Source: Microbacterium sp. No. 7
GTDB lineage: Bacteria; Actinomycetota; Actinomycetes; Actinomycetales; Microbacteriaceae
Length of the DNA stretch: 64,000 nucleotides
Direction: 5' to 3'
Assembly (NCBI RefSeq): GCF_001314225.1
Contig: NZ_CP012697.1
Location: 2,542,001-2,606,000 of the forward strand
Shown here piece by piece: positions 44,239 through 52,742 of this stretch. The translations under genes and the position numbers were made by a program. The number at the start of each line of letters is the position of its first letter. Position 1 is the first letter of the stretch. The notes beneath the pieces were generated by a model that saw nothing but the letters and a program-made list of their open reading frames with translations, had not been told where the DNA came from and did no database searches.

Positions 44239-45375
44239 TCAGCGTGGGACACGCGCCTTGAGCCACGCGGTCACTGCTTCCCGCCACGGGTCGGGGTCGG
44301 TGTTCCAGCAGAGGGTGTGGTCGGCGTCGAAGGTCTCCAGCTCGACGAGGTCCGGGCGGGCGTCTCTGAGTGCTTGTGAGAGCCGGATCGGTACGGAGTC
44401 GTCTCGGGTGCCGTGGAGGATCAGGGTCGGCGTCGCGAGGTCTGCGGTTCGTGCGGTCCAGTTGAAGGAGCGGAGCGGGATGCTGCCCGGCGAGCCAACT
44501 GCGCAAGCCAGCGGGCCGACGGTGAGCCACGGGATCGCAAGGTGCCCGGCTGCTGCGGGCAGTCCACTGCGAACGCAGTTGGTCTTGATGACTTCGGTCC
44601 AGTTGAGGACTGGTGAGTCGAGTACGAGCGCGGCGATCAGTCCATCGTGTCGCGGGTGGTCGGCGAGTTGGAGGGCGATGGCGGCCCCCATTGACCAGCC
44701 AAAGAGCACGACTTGCTGCGCTCCGCGTCGAACGGCGTATCCGATGGCTTCGTCAACGTCGCTCGTCTCGGTGTGGCCGAGGGCTGTTCGGCCGGTGCCG
44801 ACTCGTGGCCCTTCTGTGGTGTTGCGGTGGCTGACGACGAGGGAGGTGTAGCCGAGTTCGGTTGCGGCGAGGACGCCGCGCAGGGTGCCGGCGCGGGTGC
44901 TGCCGAGGCCGTGGATGTGTATCGCCCAGACCGAGGGGTCTCCCTCGATGCGCCAGGCCGGGCATCGTCCGGCGGGGGTCGTGATGGTGATGTCACGGGC
45001 GTGGAGTCCGGCGTCGGCTGGGGTGGCGTAGTAGATGCCGCTCCAGGAGGTCCGGTCGCCGGCCTTTGGAGTGGAGCCCGATGTGAGGCCCGTGATTCTG
45101 CGGGCGACCCGGGTGGGTCCGCGACCGATGACCTCGGTGGAGAGTTGCGCCCACCCACCGTGCTCGAACCAGAGGTTGTAGATGCCGTGCGCGGTGGTCT
45201 GCTCGGTTCGGTCGAGCACGATCAGGTCGCCATTGTCGTCGTGCTCAACGCTGCGGATGGTGAGGTCGAACGTGCGTGGGCCGACGGGTGCCGTGAGTCG
45301 CCGCGCGATGGTCCACCCGAGCCCGGCAGCCGCTGCCGCCGCGATCCCGCCGCCAAGCACGATGCGGCCGATCAC
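44239..45375 (-). CDS. Alpha/beta hydrolase with N-terminal membrane anchor
   Basis: This protein has 378 residues. The N-terminus IVLGGGIAAAAAAGLGWTIA is a membrane anchor or signal. The hydrolase fold shows HIHGLGSTRAG (oxyanion region), VLFGWSMGAAIALQLA (nucleophile Ser), LILHGTRDDSVPIRLS (acid Asp) and DADHTLCWN (His). The catalytic triad is complete. The substrate is unknown. It overlaps the membrane-protein gene by 4 bases, so it forms part of the module 44.2-47.3 kb. A 135-bp gap (44104-44238) separates it from the locus 1 regulator and probably contains that operon's promoter. Confidence 0.88.
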   Translation of the reverse strand: MIGRIVLGGGIAAAAAAGLGWTIARRLTAPVGPRTFDLTIRSVEHDDNGDLIVLDRTEQTTAHGIYNLWFEHGGWAQLSTEVIGRGPTRVARRITGLTSGSTPKAGDRTSWSGIYYATPADAGLHARDITITTPAGRCPAWRIEGDPSVWAIHIHGLGSTRAGTLRGVLAATELGYTSLVVSHRNTTEGPRVGTGRTALGHTETSDVDEAIGYAVRRGAQQVVLFGWSMGAAIALQLADHPRHDGLIAALVLDSPVLNWTEVIKTNCVRSGLPAAAGHLAIPWLTVGPLACAVGSPGSIPLRSFNWTARTADLATPTLILHGTRDDSVPIRLSQALRDARPDLVELETFDADHTLCWNTDPDPWREAVTAWLKARVPR

Positions 45376-46382
45376 GCTCCACGCTCCTCAACGTTGGGAA
45401 CGTGCAAGGTCGCTGCGAGGGCGCTATCGCTTCCGACGAGGTGGGTCTCGGCGCGTTCGAGTAGGTCGCGGTCGTCGGTGCTGATGTCGAAGGTAATGCG
45501 CGGGTCGATCATCGCGTCGCGGATTTCGACGATCACTCGGTGGAGGTGCCCTTCGGGGTCTTCGCGGTTGGCGGCGAGGGGGTCGGCTTGGCTCAGCCCG
45601 GGCCGTGCATGTGTCGCTCGGAGCCAGAGCGGCTCCAACTGCGCGGTGAACGAGATCGTGTGCCGACGCCGGGAGCGGTGCTGGGCGCGGCGGACGGCGG
45701 GCTGGACCGCGAACCCAGCGCAGAGGAACACGAAAGTGAGGACAGAAAGCGGATCGTAGGCGGCCTGGATGGCGTGCATGAGGTCGAGGTGGTCGGCGGC
45801 GTGGGCGATGTCCATGACGATCACGGCGAGGCAGAGCGTGACACCGAACGCCGATCCCAGGCTGAGCAGTGCGGCGGGGAGGCGCTGGATGCCGGCGCTG
45901 TGCCGATACTGCCGGGCTGCGAGGACGAGCATCGTCGCGATGACGAGTGCTCCGTAGCTGAAGTTGATGATCGAATAGACCGCTGCCGCTGGTTGCGCGC
46001 CGAGGTCGTTCATGAATCGTGTCGTGGTGGTGCCGCGGTCGATGAACAGGAACGATGCGGTGATCGCGAGCAGCGCGACGAGCAGGACGGGTGCGCTGAC
46101 GGCGGCGCGGACGAGCCTGGGCCGGTACTCGCCAGACTTCATGACGCCGCGCCCGAGGAAGAAGAGCCCTGTCATCAGGAGCGCGTCCGCGATCAGTGTC
46201 GCGATGTTCGTGCCGCCGAGGAGCGGATCGACGACCGTGTAGATGTCATCGACGTTCAGCGTCATGGCGATGGCGATGGTGAGGGCGGCGTAGGTGATGC
46301 TGCGGTCGGTGCGTTTGCGGCGGAAGATGAGCAGGCTCGCCACGAGCGCCCACATGAGCGTCGCGACGAGCGTCTGGATCAT
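45372..46382 (-). CDS. Multi-pass membrane protein (MAB_1171c-like)
   Basis: This protein has 336 residues with about seven hydrophobic segments in the first 230 (for example LVATLMWALVASLLIF, APVLLVALLAITASFLFI and SVLTFVFLCAGFAVQ). A soluble tail carries LEPLWLRATHARPGL and HRVIVEIRDAMIDPR. Such proteins are regularly encoded beside ImmA/IrrE-like proteases and XRE regulators in actinobacteria, as here. Function is not known. It overlaps both neighbours by 4 bases, so the three are translated together. Confidence 0.75.
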   Translation of the reverse strand: MIQTLVATLMWALVASLLIFRRKRTDRSITYAALTIAIAMTLNVDDIYTVVDPLLGGTNIATLIADALLMTGLFFLGRGVMKSGEYRPRLVRAAVSAPVLLVALLAITASFLFIDRGTTTTRFMNDLGAQPAAAVYSIINFSYGALVIATMLVLAARQYRHSAGIQRLPAALLSLGSAFGVTLCLAVIVMDIAHAADHLDLMHAIQAAYDPLSVLTFVFLCAGFAVQPAVRRAQHRSRRRHTISFTAQLEPLWLRATHARPGLSQADPLAANREDPEGHLHRVIVEIRDAMIDPRITFDISTDDRDLLERAETHLVGSDSALAATLHVPNVEERGA

Positions 46383-46843
46383 CCGAAGACCTCCGAGTAG
46401 GCCGATTCGGCGAAGACCGATCCTCGGATGCCTGCGGCGAGCCGGTCGGCGAGGGACTCGGCGGCGATCTCGGTTTCGCTGTCGAGGTCTTGCCGAGTGA
46501 GCAGGCGTGCACGGGTGTGCGGCGGGATGCTGGGCAGTAGTGCTTCCTCGACGGCGCAGTCGTCGCCGTCGCAGTGCCCGAGGATCATGTGAGCAAGTTC
46601 GTGGAGCACGAACTGCTGGCGGTGGAGTGCGGAGTCGCTGCGGGCGTGGAGCACGTAGTCTCCGGCGTCGGTGGAGAGCAATGCCGCGCAGAGGCCGTCG
46701 TGGGCGTCGAGGTCTGCGAGTTCGACGATGCGGAGCCGCCGGTGCCGTCGGTCTTGGACGGTGTGGCGGAGGTTGTCGAAGGTGAAGGTGTTGCCGAGCT
46801 GAAGGCCCGCGAGAGCCGCCGATACGGTCTGTTCGATATTCAC
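46379..46843 (-). CDS. ImmA/IrrE-like zinc metallopeptidase
   Basis: This 154-residue protein has QQFVLHELAHMILGH, the HExxH zinc site, about residue 76, with a downstream Glu-rich helix (ETEIAAESLADRLAAG) that supplies the third ligand. ImmA-type peptidases cleave a partner XRE repressor to induce a mobile element. An XRE gene lies immediately upstream, so an ImmR/ImmA-like pair controlling transfer is likely. Confidence 0.85.
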   Translation of the reverse strand: MNIEQTVSAALAGLQLGNTFTFDNLRHTVQDRRHRRLRIVELADLDAHDGLCAALLSTDAGDYVLHARSDSALHRQQFVLHELAHMILGHCDGDDCAVEEALLPSIPPHTRARLLTRQDLDSETEIAAESLADRLAAGIRGSVFAESAYSEVFG

Positions 46844-46904
46844 GGTTTGCCCCTTATCTGTGGGGAGCAGAGACGGGCGTCGGCTCCGTGTCGTGCGGTG
46901 CCGG

Positions 46905-47336
46905 TCAGTGCTCGGGCATGTGTGTCATTTCCTCATCCAGGAACTTGGTGATGGCATGAAGTGCTTTCGGCGAGATGTCGCCGAGGGTGCGGGCAGCATA
47001 GGACTTCACCTTCGCCGCGCGCATGGACCGAACCAGATCGAGCTGCGCCGAGACCTTCTCGGGAGTGGCCGCACCGTCCTCGCCGAGCAGGAACGCGGCA
47101 TCCACGTCGAAGAACTCCGCGAGCCCCTCGAACACGGCGGGGTCCTGTACGTAGCGGTGGCCGTTGACCATGTACGTCCAGCGCGACCGCGACAGGTTCG
47201 TGCCTCGTTCGCGGAGGTAGTCGGCGATCTGCGAGTAGGTCGGCTCAGTGCCGGACTCGGCAACAGCGACATCCATCAGGAGCCGCAGACGCTTGGCGAG
47301 GTCTTCGGCCGCAGCCTGGCTCTCGTCTTCGGTCAT
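46905..47336 (-). CDS. XRE-like regulator of the transfer region
   Basis: This protein has 143 residues from ATG 47336, preceded by AAGGGGG. A helix-turn-helix (TYSQIADYLRERGTNLSRSR, YMVNGHRYVQDPAVFEGLAE) is followed by a C-terminal helical part (VSAQLDLVRSMRAAKVKSYA). The type resembles EspR/XRE regulators. It diverges from the ArdC/transfer operon across a set of strong palindromes, which are its probable operators, and precedes an ImmA-like protease gene. It is the likely repressor of transfer genes. Confidence 0.83.
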   Translation of the reverse strand: MTEDESQAAAEDLAKRLRLLMDVAVAESGTEPTYSQIADYLRERGTNLSRSRWTYMVNGHRYVQDPAVFEGLAEFFDVDAAFLLGEDGAATPEKVSAQLDLVRSMRAAKVKSYAARTLGDISPKALHAITKFLDEEMTHMPEH

Positions 47337-47397
47337 GACGGTGACCCCCTTCCCTTCGCGACGGGCAAGGCATCGATGTAGTCCACCCGGAGGATGG

Positions 47398-47434
47398 TTG
47401 TGCATGCTCAACCGTACTCGTTGAGCATGCACAA
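47398..47434. promoter_or_regulatory. Main operator: 15-bp perfect inverted repeat
   Basis: Arms TTGTGCATGCTCAAC and GTTGAGCATGCACAA with 7 bases between. It lies 62 bases before the XRE gene and upstream of the divergent operon. The region 47337-47646 has no gene and consists mainly of these sites and promoters. Confidence 0.8.
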
Positions 47435-47446
47435 ATCAAGGCTTGC

Positions 47447-47457
47447 GCATGCTCAAC
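47447..47457. promoter_or_regulatory. Operator half-site GCATGCTCAAC
   Basis: A third copy of the 11-base half-site of the main operator, unpaired, 13 bases further right. Confidence 0.6.
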
Positions 47458-47488
47458 GGTCGGTGTTAGAACAGGACTCCGGGACATT

Positions 47489-47502
47489 TTGAGCATGCTC
47501 AA
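47489..47502. promoter_or_regulatory. Operator palindrome TTGAGCATGCTCAA
   Basis: A perfect 14-bp palindrome sharing the GCATGCTCAA core. Together with the main operator it brackets a 54-bp stretch where the promoters should lie; a loop or cooperative repression is plausible. Confidence 0.75.
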
Positions 47503-47646
47503 TGTCGCGTCCCGGTCTCGGCTCGGGCTGCCTCAAGGAGGTGAACGATGTCCAGCTCACGGTCCGGGCGCGGGTGTTCGCGCCTACCTGCCAGGTGTAC
47601 CGCCGCGCGCAACCTTGGCGCGGCCCGCCGAAGAGGAGGCCGGAGC

Positions 47647-48720
47647 ATGGCATCGAACGAGGACGCCCGCGCGGCGCGAGAGGCGAAGCTCGACGAGCTG
47701 CACGAGAAACTGACCGGCGCGGTCGAGTCGCTGGTCTCGGGTGACGACTGGCGGCAGGCGCTCGCCTTCGCCGCACGGTTCAGGTCGCGGTCATTCAACA
47801 ACACGATGCTGATCTGGGTGCAGCACGAGGCCGCGTTCGAGGCGGGCCGCGTGCCCGAGCCCTTCCCCACTTTGGTTGCCGGGTACCGGCAGTGGCAGGG
47901 GCTCGGGCGGCAGGTGATGAAAGGGCAGACCGGGTACATGATCTTCGCGCCGGTGACGGGCCGGTTCGCGTCGTCCAATCCTGCCGATCCGAACTCCTGG
48001 CGTCGCTTGGGGCCGCGAGAGAAGCACAAGGTCAACGAGGTGGTGCGCTCGCGGATGGTCGGAGCGCGCCCGGCCTACGTGTGGGACGCCTCGCAGACCG
48101 ACGGCGAACCGCTGCCGGTGCCGCCCGCTCCGACGCTGCTGGAAGGCGAAGCACCGTCAGGGTTGTGGGAGGGGCTGGCCGGGCAGATTCGCGGCGCGGG
48201 GTTTGAGGTGCTGCGGGTGCCGCACGAGGGGATGATCTCCGGCGCGAACGGCCTCACGGACTACGAGGCGCGCACGGTCGCGGTGCGAGAGAACATGGAC
48301 CCTGCCGCGCAGGTCAAGACCCTCGCGCACGAGTTGGCGCATGTGCTGATGCACGATCCCGACGACGAGGAGGCGCGGCAGCATCGCGGCATCCGCGAGG
48401 TCGAAGCCGAGTCCGTCGCGCTGATGATCGGTGCCGCGCACGGCATGGACACCGCCGGGTACACGATCCCGTACGTCTCGACCTGGGCCGCCCGAGTGGA
48501 CGGCCACGAGCCCGTCCAGGTGGTGCAGGCCACCGGCGAGAGGGTGCGGAAGACCGCGCTGGCGATCCTCGACCAGCTCGACACGCTCCAGGTCGGCGAC
48601 GGCACCCCGCCCGGCCTCGACCGTGACACCCCCAGTCCGCGCACTTCCCGCACGGCTGCGCCTGCGGTAGAGACCGATCGTCCGCGTGCTGCGTCGGCGC
48701 TGGCGGGGCGGAGGCTGTGA
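47647..48720 (+). CDS. ArdC-like antirestriction protein with metallopeptidase domain
   Basis: This protein has 357 residues. ATG 47647 has GAGGAGG 7 bases before it; the frame extends to 47548 without support. The N-terminal half is the ArdC/DUF1738-type ssDNA-binding domain (FRSRSFNNTMLIWVQHEA, WQGLGRQVMKGQTGYMIFAP). The C-terminal half is ImmA/IrrE-like (TLAHELAHVLMHDPDDEEA, HExxH) with EVEAESVALMIG. ArdC protects entering ssDNA from restriction during conjugation. It is the first gene of the transfer operon, fitting an early-entry function. The region carries two restriction loci of its own. Confidence 0.87.
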   Translation: MASNEDARAAREAKLDELHEKLTGAVESLVSGDDWRQALAFAARFRSRSFNNTMLIWVQHEAAFEAGRVPEPFPTLVAGYRQWQGLGRQVMKGQTGYMIFAPVTGRFASSNPADPNSWRRLGPREKHKVNEVVRSRMVGARPAYVWDASQTDGEPLPVPPAPTLLEGEAPSGLWEGLAGQIRGAGFEVLRVPHEGMISGANGLTDYEARTVAVRENMDPAAQVKTLAHELAHVLMHDPDDEEARQHRGIREVEAESVALMIGAAHGMDTAGYTIPYVSTWAARVDGHEPVQVVQATGERVRKTALAILDQLDTLQVGDGTPPGLDRDTPSPRTSRTAAPAVETDRPRAASALAGRRL

Positions 48721-49652
48721 TGCCCGAGCCATTCGATGTCCTTGCGGCGCTCATTCGCGTGGATCGCTCACCAAACCTGGCCTTGGCTGCGCGGAGTCTC
48801 GCGGCGGCGGGGGTGCCCGTGTTCCCGTGCCTCGTGGAGGGGAAACGTCCGCTGACCCGCCGTGGGTTCCTCGACGCGAGCAACGACCCGGAACAGGTTG
48901 CCGCGTGGTGGTCGCGCACACCGAATGCGAACATCGGCATCCCGACGGGAGCGGCATCGGGCGTTGTCGTCGTGGATGTCGATGTCCACGGCCCCCACGA
49001 TGGCCGCGCGGCGTACCAGCGCGCCACCGACGCAGGGCTCGTCGATGGCGCGGGGCTGCTGGTGCGCACCCCCACCGGTGGCGCGCACGTGTACTTCCCG
49101 GCGACACCAGGCAGCGAGCAGCGTTCGTGGCAGGCAGCCACGGCGGGTGTCGATTTCCGGGGCGACGGCGGCTACATCATCGCTCCTCCTTCCCGGCGAA
49201 TCATCGACGGCAATGTGAAGCTCTACGAGGTCGCGGACATCGCCGCGCACTCGGTCGGCACGGTGGACGCGGCCCGGCTGCGGGACTTTCTCGACCCGCG
49301 CCCCGTCGCACCACCACGCGCCAGCAGCGGCTCGATGGAGGTGGATGCTGAGCGGTTGGCGGCGTGGGTCGCCGGGCGGGGTGAGGGCGAGCGGAACCGG
49401 GGCCTGTTCTGGGCTGCCTGTCGCCTCGCCGAGAACGGCGTCTCGCCCGCCGACGCGCTCGATGCCTTGGGTGCTGCGGCACAGTCGGCGGGTCTGGGTG
49501 ATCGCGAGATCACCACGACCGTGCGCTCTGCCTACCGAGCCATTCAGCCCGCATCCGAGACCGCGTCAGACGGCCGGAGCCGGAACGCGGGTCGCTGGTT
49601 CGGTCGTTCGGCGAGCCCACCATCCGCAGCGCTGGGGAGGGCGGGGCTGTGA
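48720..49652 (+). CDS. Bifunctional primase-polymerase (Prim-Pol) domain protein
   Basis: This protein has 310 residues and overlaps ardC (TGATG). The archaeo-eukaryotic primase-type N-domain has VFPCLVEGKRPLTRRGFLDA, VVVDVDVHGPHDG (metal Asp residues) and LVRTPTGGAHVYFP (His). A helical C-terminal region (GEGERNRGLFWAACRLAE) is of the kind seen in primase/RepA-like proteins. Likely role: priming of replication or of the transferred strand. No helicase part is fused. Confidence 0.87.
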   Translation: MPEPFDVLAALIRVDRSPNLALAARSLAAAGVPVFPCLVEGKRPLTRRGFLDASNDPEQVAAWWSRTPNANIGIPTGAASGVVVVDVDVHGPHDGRAAYQRATDAGLVDGAGLLVRTPTGGAHVYFPATPGSEQRSWQAATAGVDFRGDGGYIIAPPSRRIIDGNVKLYEVADIAAHSVGTVDAARLRDFLDPRPVAPPRASSGSMEVDAERLAAWVAGRGEGERNRGLFWAACRLAENGVSPADALDALGAAAQSAGLGDREITTTVRSAYRAIQPASETASDGRSRNAGRWFGRSASPPSAALGRAGL

Positions 49653-50326
49653 GGCGTGAATCGGAGGGGCGGCGCTGGGCCGCTATGACGGCGGTCGCGG
49701 GGACGGTGTTCATCGCCGCCGGGGCGTTCTGGCTGTCGTTCACGTCGTTGGCCGATCTGGCCGCTCGCTCCGGGATCGGATCGGGGCAAGCGTGGGCGTG
49801 GCCGCTGATCGTGGACGGCATCATCGTCGTCGCCACGGTCGCCGTCGTCGCCCTCGCCGGGCAGCGCTCGGCCTGGTATCCGTGGGCGCTGCTGGTCGGC
49901 GGCGCGCTCGTCTCAGTGACAGCGAACGCCATTCACGCCGTCGTCGCCGCAGACGCCGACGTGCCACGGATGCTCGCGGCCTCGGTCGCCGCGGTTCCGC
50001 CCGTCGTGCTGCTTGCGATCACGCACCTGACCGTGATCCTCACCCGGACCGCCGACCCCGGCGTGCAGCCTGTCGCCTCGCGTCCGACGGTCACTGCGGA
50101 GTCGATGCCCGCGCTGTCATCTGGCGAGGCGGAGCCGACCCGTCGGGGCGACGTTGTGGCGGATCGGCGGGCGCTGGGTTGGGAGCTTCGGGAGGCGGGC
50201 TGGTCGAACAAGCGGATCGCCCGCGAACTCGGGGTGCATCCCTCGACCGTGGGCCGCTGGTTCGCCGTCGCGCACCTCACTGACACAACCGACACCGTCG
50301 ATGAGCGAGAGGAGACGACCCCATGA
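49649..50326 (+). CDS. DUF2637 membrane protein with C-terminal HTH
   Basis: This protein has 225 residues from GTG 49649 (GTGA overlap). It has four membrane segments (AVAGTVFIAAGAFWLSFTSL, WPLIVDGIIVVATVAVVAL, WALLVGGALVSVTANAIHA, VAAVPPVVLLAITHLTVIL), the DUF2637 pattern of actinobacterial conjugative elements. The C-terminus is a small HTH (WELREAGWSNKRIARELGVH, STVGRWFAVAH). It may link membrane position with DNA binding in transfer or replication. The exact role is unknown. Confidence 0.85.
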   Translation: MRRESEGRRWAAMTAVAGTVFIAAGAFWLSFTSLADLAARSGIGSGQAWAWPLIVDGIIVVATVAVVALAGQRSAWYPWALLVGGALVSVTANAIHAVVAADADVPRMLAASVAAVPPVVLLAITHLTVILTRTADPGVQPVASRPTVTAESMPALSSGEAEPTRRGDVVADRRALGWELREAGWSNKRIARELGVHPSTVGRWFAVAHLTDTTDTVDEREETTP

Positions 50327-50727
50327 ACACCACTGAGAACCCGCAGCGCAACGATCCCGCAAGGCCCGATCCAGCACGGCTGGTGCCCGATGAGCCGAGG
50401 GAACGCCCCGAGCACGTCGAGGCAACGAGCACGCCGGAGGCGGTGCGGGCCGCGCAGGTCGCCCGCGACGACAAGCAGCACGCCCTCGTTCCCGGCCGCG
50501 GCGTGGAGTGGGTACGCCCCACCGACCTGATCGCCCGGCACTCGGCGCACGCAGCCGGCCGTGGCCTCGACTTCCAGGCCGAGCTCGCACGCCGCACCCG
50601 CACCCCGATTGGCGCTGGTGTTCGTCGTCTCGGGGACCGTGCCCGGCGGCTGCCGCCGATCTCGGCGTTCGGGCGCAGCACCGCACCTGCGTCGCAGATG
50701 TCCCGCTCCGGGGTCTCGATGAGTTGA
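50323..50727 (+). CDS. Uncharacterised transfer-operon protein
   Basis: Not recognised. 134 residues overlapping the DUF2637 gene by 4 bases. The first 60 residues are charged, Pro/Glu-rich and probably unfolded. Then come PGRGVEWVRPTDLIARHSAH and LDFQAELARRTRTPIGAGVR, and the C-terminus is basic. It is probably a small DNA- or partner-binding protein of the transfer operon. The 93 bases after it hold only the next gene's leader. Confidence 0.65.
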   Translation: MNTTENPQRNDPARPDPARLVPDEPRERPEHVEATSTPEAVRAAQVARDDKQHALVPGRGVEWVRPTDLIARHSAHAAGRGLDFQAELARRTRTPIGAGVRRLGDRARRLPPISAFGRSTAPASQMSRSGVSMS

Positions 50728-50820
50728 CGGTGGTGAGAGGTCATGGCTGCGACGGCACCGGCATGCAGGACGCGCTCGTGGGAGCGAGCGCGCACCTGCC
50801 TGCCAGGAGGTGCCGACACC

Positions 50821-51708
50821 ATGACCACACCAACCCACACCAGTACCGCTCCGACGGCCGACCAGGCTGAGGACTTCACCACCGGCGAGGGCCTGCGCGC
50901 CCTGCTCAACCGTCTCGCCGAGGGCGGCGAGGATGCCTGGGTTCACGACCCGGTGGCCCGCGACCTGATGGAGTTCGCCGCCGACAAGTACCGCGCTCTC
51001 GCGAGGAAGCACAAGCTCGACACCTGGGAAGCGGTCACGGCGGCGTTCGACGCGATGCAGTACCGCTCGACCCGCGAGGCCAATGATCCGTGGGCGATCA
51101 TCACCCACGCCGTGCGGATCACCTGCGTTTACGAGGAACGCGCCCAAGGGCTGCTCTGCTCGGTGCACCAGGCCCGCCGCGCCCACCTCTCGGCGTTCCA
51201 CGACCCCGAACGGTTCTCCGAACGCGACACCGCGCTGGCCGACTACCATCCCGCGTTCCACACCACCGACCTGCGTCCCAGCGACCTCGAACCGGAACCA
51301 CGCGACAGTCTCGGGTCTGCGCAGGCGTGCATGTCCGCTGGATCGGCGGCCGAGGACGCCATCGCGATGCTGTGCCTGCTCGACTGGCCCACCGACATCG
51401 CACGGGCCGCGGTCGAGCACGTCTGCGGGGCGTTGATGAAGGCCGGCACCCGCCAGTCCGCCTACGAGGCGCTGCGCCGCGATCGGCACGCGCGGGCACT
51501 GCTCGACCTGCCGCGCCGCTCCTGGGCCGCTCTCTTGAAGGCGCTGCTCGGGAGCCCGCACCCGGCCTACGTGGCCACCAGCAGCGGTCGCGGCATCCTG
51601 CTCCGGCTCCTGCTGGGCGAGACTCTCGACCTGCTGCTCCGCGACGACGATCTCATCCTCGCGCTCGCGCTTGCCGCTCCGAGCGGTGGAGGCGGTGAGT
51701 CGTCGTGA
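50821..51708 (+). CDS. Uncharacterised 295-residue transfer-operon protein
   Basis: Not recognised. ATG 50821 follows AGGAGG. It is a soluble, mostly helical protein with conserved-looking stretches: ARDLMEFAADKYRALARKH, WAIITHAVRITCVYEERAQG, DAIAMLCLLDWPTDIARAAV and GRGILLRLLLGETLDLLLRD. There is no membrane segment or catalytic motif. It overlaps the ParB-like gene by 4 bases. Coupling and position between replication and partition genes suggest plasmid maintenance. Confidence 0.7.
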   Translation: MTTPTHTSTAPTADQAEDFTTGEGLRALLNRLAEGGEDAWVHDPVARDLMEFAADKYRALARKHKLDTWEAVTAAFDAMQYRSTREANDPWAIITHAVRITCVYEERAQGLLCSVHQARRAHLSAFHDPERFSERDTALADYHPAFHTTDLRPSDLEPEPRDSLGSAQACMSAGSAAEDAIAMLCLLDWPTDIARAAVEHVCGALMKAGTRQSAYEALRRDRHARALLDLPRRSWAALLKALLGSPHPAYVATSSGRGILLRLLLGETLDLLLRDDDLILALALAAPSGGGGESS

Positions 51709-52706
51709 ACGAGCAACAACTCGGCAGCATCCAGCTCGACCGCGCCGTCAATTCGATCCTCGTCGGCACCCGGCACCGCGCCGACCTCGGCGACATTGAC
51801 GCCCTCGCGGCATCCATCGACCGCGACGGACTGCTGCAACCCGTCACGATCACCATCGATGGTGTGCTTGTGTGTGGGGCACGACGCCTGGCCGCGATCA
51901 AGAAGCTCGGCTGGCGCACCGTCAACGTCTGGGTTCGCAGCGGTCTGTCCGACCGGCTCGGGCAGCTCCTCGCCGAGCAGGACGACAACATGCTGCACAA
52001 GCCCTACACCCAGCTCGAAGCCGCCGGCCTCTACCGCGAGATCAAGCAGGTCATGGCCGAAGACGCCGCCCGACGGAAGTCCGCCACGCAGTTCAGCAGC
52101 GAGAACCAGCCGGGAAACGACGGTGGTGCAAACTTTGCACCACCGTCGAGCGGGCCGCTCGGGAAGGCCCGCGAGCAGGCTGCGGCGATGATTCCGGGCG
52201 GTGCGTCGCACACGACGTTGGAGAAGATCGGCTACCTCGAAGACATCGCCAACAACCCCGCTCAGCCCGAGACGTTGCGCGCGGAGGCTGCCGCCGGGTT
52301 GGAACGGATCGAGGCCGGCGAACCGGTGCATCCGATCTACCAAGCGATCCGCGACGCCGATGCCAGCGCGCGGGAGCGGCGCGAGGCCGAACTGCATGCC
52401 CGTGCCGAGGCAGCCGTGGCCCAGGCGAAGTCGATCAAGAAGGGCAAGCGCACCCCACCGCGTCGGTTGCCGCTCGTCACCGACGACGGGCAGCCCGTCC
52501 GCTACCCAGTCCGGGCATTCGTCCAGACGTGGGGTGAACTGACGAACTGGTGGACCCACTACGACGCCGACACACTCGCAGGCGAGTTGACCGACGAGCA
52601 GTTCGAGAACTTCCTCTCCACCGCCGACGGCACCGTCCGGTTCGCCGACGCACTCCGAGCCGCCCGCGAGGGGTCGGCGGAGCCGCCACGCCTCCGCGCG
52701 CTCTGA
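51705..52706 (+). CDS. ParB-like nuclease-domain protein
   Basis: This protein has 333 residues from GTG 51705. The N-terminal ParB domain reads RADLGDIDALAASIDRDGLL, PVTITIDGVLVCGARRLAAI and LLAEQDDNMLHKPYTQLE. The middle has a low-complexity link and a probable HTH (GGASHTTLEKIGYLEDIA). The C-terminus has LTDEQFENFLSTADGTVRFA. Proteins of this type partition plasmids or regulate. No parA was seen next to it. A 31-base palindrome lies inside the gene (52119-52149). Confidence 0.85.
   Translation: MNEQQLGSIQLDRAVNSILVGTRHRADLGDIDALAASIDRDGLLQPVTITIDGVLVCGARRLAAIKKLGWRTVNVWVRSGLSDRLGQLLAEQDDNMLHKPYTQLEAAGLYREIKQVMAEDAARRKSATQFSSENQPGNDGGANFAPPSSGPLGKAREQAAAMIPGGASHTTLEKIGYLEDIANNPAQPETLRAEAAAGLERIEAGEPVHPIYQAIRDADASARERREAELHARAEAAVAQAKSIKKGKRTPPRRLPLVTDDGQPVRYPVRAFVQTWGELTNWWTHYDADTLAGELTDEQFENFLSTADGTVRFADALRAAREGSAEPPRLRAL
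52119..52149. repeat. 31-bp near-perfect palindrome inside the ParB-like gene
   Basis: Arms CGACGGTGGTGCAAA and TTTGCACCACCGTCG with one base between, so 15 of 15 positions pair. It encodes part of the unstructured linker, so the sequence is free to carry a second function such as a binding site or RNA hairpin. Confidence 0.8.
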
Positions 52707-52742
52707 CCACGGGCACAGGTGCCGGGTGCGCACCTGCTCGGC

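Noticed and set aside
49933..51561. 542-residue minus-strand frame, and 655- and 533-residue minus frames at 51567-53534 and 62057-63658
   Set aside because: They are antisense to coupled transfer genes, cross several gene borders and have low-complexity composition.
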